Positions 8,755 to 17,047 of a DNA stretch of 63,203 nucleotides are shown here, piece by piece; position 1 is the first letter of the stretch; each line of letters opens with the position of its first letter. The translations under genes and the position numbers were made by a program. Location: contig UQMI01000016.1 in NCBI GenBank assembly GCA_900542045.1, forward strand, positions 1 to 63,203, written 5' to 3'. The notes beneath the pieces are model-generated. The model did not search any database, was not told the origin of the DNA, and saw only the letters and a list, made by a program, of their open reading frames with translations. Source of the DNA: an uncultured Blautia sp. Lineage in GTDB: Bacteria > Bacillota > Clostridia > Lachnospirales > Lachnospiraceae.

Positions 8755-9357
8755 TTATTCAATATTTCGGTGACGGCTCTCCATTTCTTCATCCGTCTGG
8801 CCCATGGCATCCTTCAGCAGAATGCTGATGATATCCAGGAGCAGATACAGATGCTGCTCATACTGATTGCCCATAGGCTGTTCCGTAGGTACCACGTCAT
8901 GCTGTCTGGGTGCATTGGGATCTTCCAGAGAATCCGCCATATACACTGTTGCATGAACGAACAGATACAGATCTGCATATTTTTTTACCAGATTTCCCTC
9001 CGGAAGGCAGGTAAGGAACGCAATCTTCGCCCCCGTTTTGGAGGCCTGCTCCACAATTCTTCTGTGAATCCCCACATCCCCCCGGCCATCGGTGATAATG
9101 AACAGATCTCCTTCTCCCATACCCACTGTAGTGTCATCAAAAAGCCAGTAGGTCTGTTTTCCCAGATGAGCCAGACGCATGGCAAAGCCTCTGGCGGAAA
9201 TGCCTTCCCGGCCAGTACCGTGGACAAAAATTCTTTTTGCTTCTATAATCGCATCCATAAACGCTTTCAGCTGCTCCATATCCAGACGCTGAAACACTTC
9301 TTCGTGTTCACGAAGAATCGCCTGATAGCACTTTTTATACTGTTCAATATAATTCAT
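8755..9357 (-). CDS. SIS-domain protein, 6-phospho-3-hexuloisomerase-like
   Basis: A single SIS (sugar isomerase) domain protein of 200 residues, the size of 6-phospho-3-hexuloisomerase (HxlB). Visible family features are VHGTGREG near residue 48, followed by AMRLAHLG and the conserved GEGDL block. The loop after GEGDL normally reads SGSGxT and holds the sugar phosphate, but here it reads ITDGRGDVG, with the serines and threonine lost. The start at 9357 follows GGAGG; the longer open frame overlaps the dehydrogenase gene and is rejected. Being placed between the dehydrogenase and the glycosidase, it probably handles a keto-sugar or serves as a sensor. No kinase gene is present in the cluster to make a phosphosugar. 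Confidence 0.75.
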   Translation of the reverse strand: MNYIEQYKKCYQAILREHEEVFQRLDMEQLKAFMDAIIEAKRIFVHGTGREGISARGFAMRLAHLGKQTYWLFDDTTVGMGEGDLFIITDGRGDVGIHRRIVEQASKTGAKIAFLTCLPEGNLVKKYADLYLFVHATVYMADSLEDPNAPRQHDVVPTEQPMGNQYEQHLYLLLDIISILLKDAMGQTDEEMESRHRNIE

Positions 9358-9415
9358 ACCGCTGCCTCCTGCAATTCCATTTTTGTTCTCCACACAGCCA
9401 TATTCGGCCAGACTG

Positions 9416-10486
9416 TCATAATTTCGGCGCATCCTTTGAAATGATGATCTTAATGGCCTTTTTGGAGCGGACCAGATCAAAGCCCCTGGACCAGTCTTCC
9501 AGCCGGATATGGTGAGAGATCATGCCTTTCAAATCCACCTTTCCCAGCTCCAGCAGATGCAGCACATTTTTCCAGGATACATAGTCGTAGCCAAAATGTC
9601 CCTTCAATGTAATACCCAGATCCAGCAGCTCATCCAGACTGTCTCCGTAAGGACGCTTGTCAAAACCAATCTTAATGATCTCGCCGCCTTTGCGTACGAT
9701 CTGGATAGCCTGCTTCAGAACAGAATTCACACCGGCTGCATCGATGACCACCGGCACTTTTTCACCTCCGGTAATCCGGTCCATCTCTGCAAACAGATCC
9801 TGCTCATCCGAGGCGATCACGTGGGTGGCGCCGTATTTCTTTGCGATCTCAAACCGGTCTTTGTCGCCGGACAGGCCAATGGCAATGATATTTCCACAGC
9901 CCATGACTCTGGCAATCTGAATGGAAAACAATCCCAGGGGGCCCACACCGAACACGGCAATATCTTCACCCGGAAGAATGCTGGATTCCTGTACCACTGC
10001 CTTATAGGCATTGCAGATGGGATCCAGGATCGCCGCCTCATCAAATGACACATTATCTGGTATGTGGAACAGCGCATTGGGATTTCGGGACAGCAGATCC
10101 CCCCGAATCTTCACATAGTCTGTAAATCCGCCGTCCATGCCATAACCCAGCCCCAGACGTTCCGGACACATCAGGTACTGTCCGGTGGTGCAGGCATGAC
10201 ATTTGCCGCACACATATCCAGTATTGTCAGAGACTACCCGGTCTCCAACCTTCCATTCTGTCACATTTTTTCCCACTTTGCTTACCACGCCGGAAAACTC
10301 ATGGCCCAAGACCACCGGACAATTCAAATGATTGGGATGATCTCCATTGTCATACGCAATATCCGAACCGCAGATTCCTGCTGCCTTCACTTCAATCAAC
10401 AGATCGTCGTCTCCGATCTCGGGAACCGGAACCTCACGCAATTCCGTTTCTCTGGGGCCTGTCCCATATTTTACAAGAGCTAACAT
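9416..10486 (-). CDS. Zinc-dependent medium-chain alcohol/polyol dehydrogenase
   Basis: A 356-residue medium-chain dehydrogenase of the sorbitol/threonine dehydrogenase type. Catalytic zinc ligands include C39 (GICGSD) and H62/E63 (GHEFSG). The structural zinc site is C93, C96, C99 and C107. The nucleotide-binding motif GVGPLG is at 180-185. It probably oxidises a sugar or polyol hydroxyl with NAD(P)+, or runs in reverse. AAGGAGG precedes the ATG. It lies 13 bases downstream of the second permease gene and begins the catabolic half of the operon. Together with the terminal phosphotriesterase-family protein it could make and open a sugar lactone, which is inference only. Confidence 0.87.
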   Translation of the reverse strand: MLALVKYGTGPRETELREVPVPEIGDDDLLIEVKAAGICGSDIAYDNGDHPNHLNCPVVLGHEFSGVVSKVGKNVTEWKVGDRVVSDNTGYVCGKCHACTTGQYLMCPERLGLGYGMDGGFTDYVKIRGDLLSRNPNALFHIPDNVSFDEAAILDPICNAYKAVVQESSILPGEDIAVFGVGPLGLFSIQIARVMGCGNIIAIGLSGDKDRFEIAKKYGATHVIASDEQDLFAEMDRITGGEKVPVVIDAAGVNSVLKQAIQIVRKGGEIIKIGFDKRPYGDSLDELLDLGITLKGHFGYDYVSWKNVLHLLELGKVDLKGMISHHIRLEDWSRGFDLVRSKKAIKIIISKDAPKL

Positions 10487-10499
10487 TTTGCCTTCCTCC

Positions 10500-11483
10500 T
10501 TATGCAGTTTCTGTCTCTTTCTTTCCGTTTCTTCCTTTTAATTTGAATACATCTGACTGTACACCAATAGAAATCAGAATCAATACGCCCATGATGATAT
10601 TCTGCCACCAGGAATTCAGATTTCCGGCATAGTTAAAGATCGTTGTAATTACTGTAATGATCAGGATACCAAAGAACGTTCCGGAAAACTTTCCTTCTCC
10701 GCCGGAAAGTTTAATGCCGCCTAAGGCACACATGGCAATTGCCGTAGTCTCCCAGGTATCACCTGCTGTAGGCTGACAGGTTAACAGACGGGATCCCAGC
10801 AGCATGCCCGCAATGGCGGAAAACAGTCCGCACATAGTATAAGCGCCGATCTTAATCCTTGCTACCGGAAGCCCCATCATTTTGGCCGCCTCTTCATTTC
10901 CGCCTACTGCATAAATTCCCAGACCAAACCGGGTATTTCTGGCAATATGCATACACACAAGAGTCAGAATTACCAGGAAATAAACCAGCAGATTAATTCT
11001 GGCAATGCTTTCCCCTCCCAGGGCTTTCAGTACTTCATTCTCCACAGGGATGGGTTTCTTATTGGTGAGCAGAAGAACCACGCCCCGCAGCCCCAGCATC
11101 ATGGCCAGTGTGGCAACCCAGGAAGAAATCCGAAGCTTTGCCACCAGCCATCCGGTAACAAGGCCGCAAACAATTCCTACCAGAAGTCCAAGAATAATTC
11201 CCAATAACGGATTGGTATTTCCAAACATGGCCATTACTACGCCAGAAAGAGCCAATACCGAACCGACAGACAGATCAATCTGTCCGATCAGAATAACAAA
11301 AGTCATTCCAAGAGCCAGAAATCCTCCGTCACTGGCGGCTTTTCGCATAAGATTTGCCAGAGAATTGAAAGAGAAGAAATTCCTGTCCGCAAACACGATC
11401 GATGAAAAAATAAACAAAATCAAAAATGCCGTTACATAACTTCTTGACGTAAACCAGCTGTATATTTTCTTGCCTTTACTCAT
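10500..11483 (-). CDS. Sugar ABC transporter permease (RbsC family, YjfF-like position)
   Basis: A 327-residue integral membrane protein of the RbsC/branched-chain permease family, with about nine or ten hydrophobic segments and the conserved IDLSVGSVLALSG block near residue 80. It forms the membrane channel with the adjacent paralogous permease. The ATG at 11483 is preceded by AAGGGGG. It begins 13 bases after the other permease stops. Two different permeases with one ATPase and one binding protein is the layout of the E. coli galactofuranose importer YtfQRT-YjfF, where ribose systems use a single permease gene. Confidence 0.88.
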   Translation of the reverse strand: MSKGKKIYSWFTSRSYVTAFLILFIFSSIVFADRNFFSFNSLANLMRKAASDGGFLALGMTFVILIGQIDLSVGSVLALSGVVMAMFGNTNPLLGIILGLLVGIVCGLVTGWLVAKLRISSWVATLAMMLGLRGVVLLLTNKKPIPVENEVLKALGGESIARINLLVYFLVILTLVCMHIARNTRFGLGIYAVGGNEEAAKMMGLPVARIKIGAYTMCGLFSAIAGMLLGSRLLTCQPTAGDTWETTAIAMCALGGIKLSGGEGKFSGTFFGILIITVITTIFNYAGNLNSWWQNIIMGVLILISIGVQSDVFKLKGRNGKKETETA

Positions 11484-11496
11484 TTCGAATTCCCCC

Positions 11497-12459
11497 TTAT
11501 GAAACCTTTTCACGCTGGATATACACAGCTACGATGATAATGATCGCTTTAAATACCTGCGCATATTCATAAGTAATGTTGTTCATATTTACCATGATCG
11601 TAATCAGCTGCATGATCAGTGCTCCGATCACGGATCCGAATACACGGGCACGTCCGCCGGACATACTGGTTCCGCCAACTGCAACTGCTGCGATGGCATC
11701 CAGTTCTGCCAGTTCCCCAAGAGAGTTTCCGTCTGCCGCCCCAATCTTCGCTGTGGCAAATACACCAGCCAGTGCAGCCAGAAATGCGCTGGACATATAG
11801 ACAAACATCAATGTCTTTCCGGTATTGATACCTGCCAGAGTAGCAGAATTGGGATTATCGCCAGTTGCCTGAATGTGCCGTCCCAAAATCGTCTTTTCCA
11901 GAATAAAATAAACAACTACAACAGAAAGCACAATGGGAATCAACTGAATCGGGAATAATCCTCCGATCTTGTAAGATCCCAGCATTTTATACATATCTGC
12001 ATTGGCACTTGTATCCATATACAGGATTTTTGCATCATTCAAAATCTGTGCCACACCTCTGACACCGATCATCAAAGCCAATGTAACAACCATGGACTGC
12101 ACACGCAGTTTACCTACCATAAATCCGGCAATCAATCCGGAGACCAGACATACGAGGAGAGCCGCAATGATAGCCGGAACTACCCCGTAAGACAACATTT
12201 TTACGGACACCATTCCTGACAGCGCCATTACCGCACCCACAGAAATATCGATTCCCCCCGTGGAAATAACCATGGTCATTCCCATACCGGTAAGAATAAT
12301 AGTACAGGACTGCGTGATCACATTCCATAAAGTACCAATGCTGAAAAAGTTTGGCGTAATAATCAGATTCAATATAATCATAATCGCCAGCAAAATCGCG
12401 GCACTGTATCTTCTGAGAGTTTCCATCTGATCCACTCTCGATGCTTTTGAGCCTGCCAT
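11497..12459 (-). CDS. Sugar ABC transporter permease (RbsC family, YtfT-like position)
   Basis: A 320-residue multi-spanning permease paralogous to the next gene. The family block GGIDISVGAVMALSG is near residue 70, and a second glycine-rich block (GGTSMSGG) near 245. The start at 12459 lies four bases after the ATPase stop and has a GGGGG ribosome site. The longer frame extends into the ATPase gene and is not used. It probably forms a heterodimer with the second permease for import of a pentose, hexofuranose or related sugar. Confidence 0.88.
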   Translation of the reverse strand: MAGSKASRVDQMETLRRYSAAILLAIMIILNLIITPNFFSIGTLWNVITQSCTIILTGMGMTMVISTGGIDISVGAVMALSGMVSVKMLSYGVVPAIIAALLVCLVSGLIAGFMVGKLRVQSMVVTLALMIGVRGVAQILNDAKILYMDTSANADMYKMLGSYKIGGLFPIQLIPIVLSVVVVYFILEKTILGRHIQATGDNPNSATLAGINTGKTLMFVYMSSAFLAALAGVFATAKIGAADGNSLGELAELDAIAAVAVGGTSMSGGRARVFGSVIGALIMQLITIMVNMNNITYEYAQVFKAIIIIVAVYIQREKVS

Positions 12460-12463
12460 AAAT

Positions 12464-13990
12464 CTATTCCCCCTTCTCTGCAAAAGCTTTTCCGGCACTT
12501 GCAATTGCTCCCATGATATTGTCCTGATTGATCTCATCGTCAATCAGTTCTGTCAGCTTCACGCCTTCACGCATTACCACAACCCGGTCACAATTACGCT
12601 GCAGCTCTGCGATTTCCGAAGAAATCATCAGAACGCTGATACCGGTTGATGCCAGTTCCTGGATCAGTTCCTCGATCTCTGCCTTGGCTCCCACATCAAT
12701 ACCGCGGGTAGGCTCATCCATGATCACAAGCTTCGGATTCATGCAAAGCCACCTGGCCAGCAGCACCTTCTGCTGATTACCGCCGCTTAAGTTTCGAATA
12801 GCCTGATTGGGCGACGGAGTTTTAATTTTCAGACGGTCAATATACTGCTTCACAATCTTATCCTGCTCTTTTCGATTGACCACACCAAGTTTGCTGATCC
12901 GGGGCAGCAGAGCAATGGTCATATTCTCTTTTACGGAAAGATGAGGAATAATTCCTTCCACTTTTCTGTCCTCTGTACAAAAGCCCATACCTGCTTTGAT
13001 CGCATCTCCCGGAGATTTCAAATGTACCTGACTTCCCATCCAGATCACTTTTCCCTCATCCGGCTGTGTAGCGCCAAACAGTACCTTTGCCAGTTCCGTA
13101 CGCCCGCTTCCCAGAAGGCCTGCCAGTCCCAGAACCTCACCTTCCTTGATATCGATGCCGATTCCATTTAAGCGCACACCCTGGCGAATATTTTTCATAG
13201 CGGCAACTTCTTTTTTATCATCAAAACAGTAGCCGGATTTTGTACGCTCCAGCTGCTTTGCTTCTTTTCCGATCATATAAGAGATCAGCTTCAGCTGATC
13301 CAGCTCTTCGATCCCAAGACTTCCGGAAAGTTCGCCGTCTTTCAGGATCGTAACCTTTTCACAGATTTCAAAAATCTCATCCAGTCGATGACTGATAAAG
13401 ATAACTGCAATATTTTTTTCTTTTAACTTCCGGATTACATCAAATAATACGGCAACCTCTTTTTTGTCCAGAGAAGAGGTCGGTTCATCCATAATCACCA
13501 GTTTTGCGTTAATGGAAATGGCACGTCCAATGGCCACCATCTGCTGAACAGCCGTACCATACTCTCTCAATGGTCTTGTCACATCAATATGTATACCCAT
13601 TTCTTTCAGAACTTCATCTGCTTCCCGGATCATTTTCTTGCGGTCCACAGTGCCGAAGCTGGTTCTTGGCTCTCTTCCCAGATACATGTTTTCATAAACG
13701 GTCTGAAAAGGCACCAGATTCAGTTCCTGATAGATGGTACTGATTCCTTCTTTCTGCGCTTCGATGGCAGTCTTCGGGTTAATGGATTTCCCGTCAAACA
13801 AAATCGTACCTTCATCCTTCTGATAAATACCGGTCAACGTTTTGATCAGTGTAGATTTACCTGCTCCGTTCTCTCCCATAAGAGCATGGATTTCTCCTTT
13901 ATTCACCACAAAGTCCACGCCTTTCAACGCACGGACGCCGGGAAAAGTTTTCACGATTCCCTTCATCTCTAACAATACTTCTTTACTCAT
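12464..13990 (-). CDS. Sugar ABC transporter ATP-binding protein (RbsA/YtfR type, two ABC domains)
   Basis: A 508-residue protein with two fused ABC domains, typical of sugar importers of the ribose/galactofuranose class. The first domain has Walker A GENGAGKS at 39-46. The second has the usual degenerate Walker A (GLLGSGRTE) and a clear LSGGNQQK signature followed by DEPTRGID. It energises the two permeases downstream. GAGGTGAG precedes the ATG. A hairpin-terminator separates it from the binding-protein gene, which should reduce its expression relative to that gene. Confidence 0.93.
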   Translation of the reverse strand: MSKEVLLEMKGIVKTFPGVRALKGVDFVVNKGEIHALMGENGAGKSTLIKTLTGIYQKDEGTILFDGKSINPKTAIEAQKEGISTIYQELNLVPFQTVYENMYLGREPRTSFGTVDRKKMIREADEVLKEMGIHIDVTRPLREYGTAVQQMVAIGRAISINAKLVIMDEPTSSLDKKEVAVLFDVIRKLKEKNIAVIFISHRLDEIFEICEKVTILKDGELSGSLGIEELDQLKLISYMIGKEAKQLERTKSGYCFDDKKEVAAMKNIRQGVRLNGIGIDIKEGEVLGLAGLLGSGRTELAKVLFGATQPDEGKVIWMGSQVHLKSPGDAIKAGMGFCTEDRKVEGIIPHLSVKENMTIALLPRISKLGVVNRKEQDKIVKQYIDRLKIKTPSPNQAIRNLSGGNQQKVLLARWLCMNPKLVIMDEPTRGIDVGAKAEIEELIQELASTGISVLMISSEIAELQRNCDRVVVMREGVKLTELIDDEINQDNIMGAIASAGKAFAEKGE

Positions 13991-14049
13991 ACTTACTCAC
14001 CTCAAGCTTAACCGGAAAAGTCCTGATACTCTTCCCCACACTGTTTTGT

Positions 14050-14100
14050 ACAAAAATCGGCCATTCTTGTCATAAACTCATGTATTCCAAGAATGGCCGG
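14050..14100 (-). terminator. Intra-operon hairpin, partial terminator
   Basis: CCGGCCATTCTTG and CAAGAATGGCCG form a 12-bp stem with an 18-base loop, followed on the minus strand by ATTTTTG. It lies between the binding protein and the ATPase genes. Partial termination here would give more binding protein than membrane components, a common arrangement in ABC import operons. Confidence 0.7.
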
Positions 14101-14204
14101 CTAAATCGTTTAGTGACAAATTCCTGCTGTCAATTCACTGCTCTAGTCCACATATTCTGTCTATGTATTGTTACAGCAATCGTACGTCTTCGAACCTTAT
14201 CAAA

Positions 14205-15335
14205 TTAGAAACCTAAAGATACATCTGCATTGTTGATGTCGTACAGGGTATCCTCATTCATAATTTCTGACGGAACCTCTTCTCCAGCTTCCAGTCTGGC
14301 AATTGTCTCAAAAGAGATTGGTCCGAACAATGGAGAACAAGAACAAGAGCAAAGCTGTTCACCAGCCAGGATAGCTTCCATAGCTGCTGCCGGTCCGTCA
14401 ATACCGCCTACCAGGATGTCTTCACCCGGTACATAACCAGCTGCCTTGATGGCTTCGATTGCACCCAAAGCCATATCATCGTTGTGTGCAAATACCATAT
14501 CGATCTCATCGCCCTGTGCCTGCAGAATATTTTCCATTACGGACTGTCCTTCTGCCATAGTATAGTTAGCCACCTGATCTGCCACAACTACGATGTCTGT
14601 TCCTTCAATGGCATTCATAAATCCTTCCTGTCTGTCATTGGTAGAGGTTGCACCCTGTGTACCCTGAAGGATTACGCAGTTTCCTTTTCCGCCGGTTGCT
14701 TCAATAAATTTGTTGGCAACCTGCTCTGCCTCCCAGATGAAGTCAGACATAATTGCGATCGTATAGTCTTCGCCTGCTGTTCCGTTGATTCCACGGTCAA
14801 CCAGGATTACCGGAATTCCTGCGTCCATAGCACTCTTGAAAGCAGTCTGAAGTCCGTCTTCTTCCTGCGGAGCAGCGATAATATAGTCAACGCCCTGCGC
14901 AACCATATCTTCAATATCGGATGCCTGTTTTGCAATATCAGCGCCGGCATCTGCAAATACCAGTTCCACGCCATACTCATCAGCTGCAGCCTGGATACTC
15001 TCTGTCTCTGCGATTCTCCAGCTGTTCATATTATCACACTGTGAGAAACCTACTCTTAATCCTTCCAGAACGGTCATATCTGTGTCGGAAGGATCCCCAT
15101 CCGGAATAGATGAATCAGCAGATGCCTCTTCTGTAGATGCTTCCTCTTCTGCTGCCGGTTCTTCAGTCTCCTCCGCAGGAGCCTCTGTCTCTTCTGCAGG
15201 AGCTTCTGTTTCTTCTGCAGGGGCCTCTGTTTCCGCTGCGTCTGTAGATGCTGTGTCACTGCTGCCGCCGCCACAGCCAAATAATGTCACACTCATTGCT
15301 GTTGCCAGCATCACTGCTACAATTTTTCTTTTCAT
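14205..15335 (-). CDS. Sugar ABC transporter substrate-binding lipoprotein (YtfQ-like)
   Basis: A 376-residue periplasmic-binding-protein type I lipoprotein. The signal peptide ends in the lipobox LFGC (Cys21), followed by an acidic low-complexity linker (about 30-80) built from EAPAEET repeats. The binding domain starts at LRVGFSQCD and contains the segments VILVDRGI and FAHNDDMALG typical of this family. The order GFSQ...SWR...ETESIQ resembles YtfQ, the galactofuranose-binding protein, more than ribose RbsB. It should capture the sugar outside the membrane for the permease pair. AAGGAGG precedes the ATG. In the upstream gap the -10-like TATTAT lacks a good -35, as expected for an activator-dependent promoter. 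Confidence 0.87.
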   Translation of the reverse strand: MKRKIVAVMLATAMSVTLFGCGGGSSDTASTDAAETEAPAEETEAPAEETEAPAEETEEPAAEEEASTEEASADSSIPDGDPSDTDMTVLEGLRVGFSQCDNMNSWRIAETESIQAAADEYGVELVFADAGADIAKQASDIEDMVAQGVDYIIAAPQEEDGLQTAFKSAMDAGIPVILVDRGINGTAGEDYTIAIMSDFIWEAEQVANKFIEATGGKGNCVILQGTQGATSTNDRQEGFMNAIEGTDIVVVADQVANYTMAEGQSVMENILQAQGDEIDMVFAHNDDMALGAIEAIKAAGYVPGEDILVGGIDGPAAAMEAILAGEQLCSCSCSPLFGPISFETIARLEAGEEVPSEIMNEDTLYDINNADVSLGF

Positions 15336-15454
15336 TTCTTATTCCTCCTTCTTTTTTGAAGTTGTCCTTACACATAATATTCTATCTGCTTACTTTCGCA
15401 TGGTACATAAAATATCTTTGAATTTTCTTTCAGATTTCTCCAATCACTTAAATT

Positions 15455-17047
15455 TTAAAGTTTTTTATTTTCTTTCTTATAAGCCGAAGGCGCAATTCCG
15501 TAAGCGCTTTTGAACACGGTGCTGAAATACGTGGGATTGGAAAAACCACACAGTTCTGCGATCTCATAATTTTTCAGTTCTGTTTCTTCCAGCAATTTTT
15601 TTGCCTGCTCCATCCGAAGCTCTGTCAGATACTCCACAAAGGTTTTTCCCGTCCCCTGCTTAATAATCACACTCAGATATGAATTGCTTACATAAGCTGC
15701 TTTAGCCACATCTTTGATCTGCAGAGTGGGATTCATGTATTCCTTCTGCATAAATTCTTTTGCTCTTTTTAAAATGCTGTCAAATTTTCCCTGATTGATA
15801 TTTTTAAAGAAATCATTAATAATATGACAGACATCCTTCAGATAATTCACAATATCTTTCCGGTCAGTATTTGTCACAATTTTCCGGTAATACTCCATGG
15901 GATCTCCCAGAACCTCCTCTGCTGTACTGGAAACCTCCTCCGGAAGCTTCATCAGTTCCGCATATAAATTGCTGACCAGCAGCATGACATGCATATGAGA
16001 ACTGACATTCTGTTTTTCCATCTCCATTTCAAAATAATCCAGTTCCCTGTCAATGGCATCATAACTGCCTGTCCGTACTTCTACCAGAAGATTTGTGGCA
16101 TCATAACTCATATAGCGAAAAGAACCTTCCCTGCTGCTTTCCACCCGGACAATATCATCCAGCACCTTACGATATTCCATCTGCTGCTTCTCCCGGACTC
16201 CCTGATAGACATGCCTCAGTCCTTCCAGTCCGTATCCCACTTTTCCTGAACAGATATGCATATGCTTTTTGTTCCCGTATTTTTCCTCCAGCTTCTTCTG
16301 CAGTGACTGGTTCATCTTCCGAAGGACTTCTTTCTCCTGATTCCACTGACAAATCACCCGCTCTCCCATGCTTACCCGGACACAGATGGTATTTTCAAAA
16401 TTCCGGACCACGCTCTGCACGTCCTCCTGAAATTCCCTGTCCGCATCTGCCAGCTGCAGGTAATCATAATTCAGTTCCACCACCGGAAATCCCTCCTGGG
16501 AAATGATCAGCACAGTAAAATAGAGTTCTTCTGCTTCTTCCCGGATTCTTCCATTTACCTGCCCCATATCTCCCTGCAGGATCACCATTTCAAACAAATT
16601 TTTCTGTGCCTGCAGACGGTTATAGTTTTCCCAGCTTTTCAGCCTCTGGTATTCCGCGTTTCTCTCCTTTTTGGTGGAATGCTCCTGATAGATCCGTCCC
16701 ATTACTTCTTCCAGTTTCCGTATATTCAGCGGTTTCAGGATATAATCAGACACTCCCAGCTTCATGGCGCTCCTGGCGTATTCAAAATCTTCATATCCGC
16801 TTAAGATCACTGCCGATGTATCGTTATTTTCGTTTCGAAGCTCCTGAAGCATCTGCAGGCCATCCATGACAGGCATCCGGATATCCGTCAGGATCACATC
16901 CGGATTTTTTTCCCGGACAATCTCCAGCCCCTGTTTTCCGTTCATTGCCTCTCCTACCACTTCATATCCCAGTTTATTCCAGTCTATGTAAGATATCAGT
17001 CCTTCCCTGATGATGTCCTCATCTTCCACGATCACCAGCTTCATCAT
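15455..17047 (-). CDS. AraC-type response regulator (YesN family)
   Basis: A 530-residue transcription factor with an N-terminal receiver domain (phosphoacceptor Asp55, acidic patch VEDED at 7-11, conserved Thr/Lys region), a central region of about 300 residues, and a C-terminal AraC double helix-turn-helix ending in the GFSNPTYFSTVFK block. AGGAGG lies nine bases before the first of two ATGs. It overlaps the kinase gene by 29 bases, so the two are translationally linked. Its most likely target is the binding-protein promoter just downstream. This family commonly activates carbohydrate uptake operons in Firmicutes. Confidence 0.9.
   Translation of the reverse strand: MMKLVIVEDEDIIREGLISYIDWNKLGYEVVGEAMNGKQGLEIVREKNPDVILTDIRMPVMDGLQMLQELRNENNDTSAVILSGYEDFEYARSAMKLGVSDYILKPLNIRKLEEVMGRIYQEHSTKKERNAEYQRLKSWENYNRLQAQKNLFEMVILQGDMGQVNGRIREEAEELYFTVLIISQEGFPVVELNYDYLQLADADREFQEDVQSVVRNFENTICVRVSMGERVICQWNQEKEVLRKMNQSLQKKLEEKYGNKKHMHICSGKVGYGLEGLRHVYQGVREKQQMEYRKVLDDIVRVESSREGSFRYMSYDATNLLVEVRTGSYDAIDRELDYFEMEMEKQNVSSHMHVMLLVSNLYAELMKLPEEVSSTAEEVLGDPMEYYRKIVTNTDRKDIVNYLKDVCHIINDFFKNINQGKFDSILKRAKEFMQKEYMNPTLQIKDVAKAAYVSNSYLSVIIKQGTGKTFVEYLTELRMEQAKKLLEETELKNYEIAELCGFSNPTYFSTVFKSAYGIAPSAYKKENKKL

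Noticed and set aside
15082..15513. Ser-rich frame antisense to the binding-protein linker
   Set aside because: It is the complement of the EAPAEET repeat, with no ribosome site.
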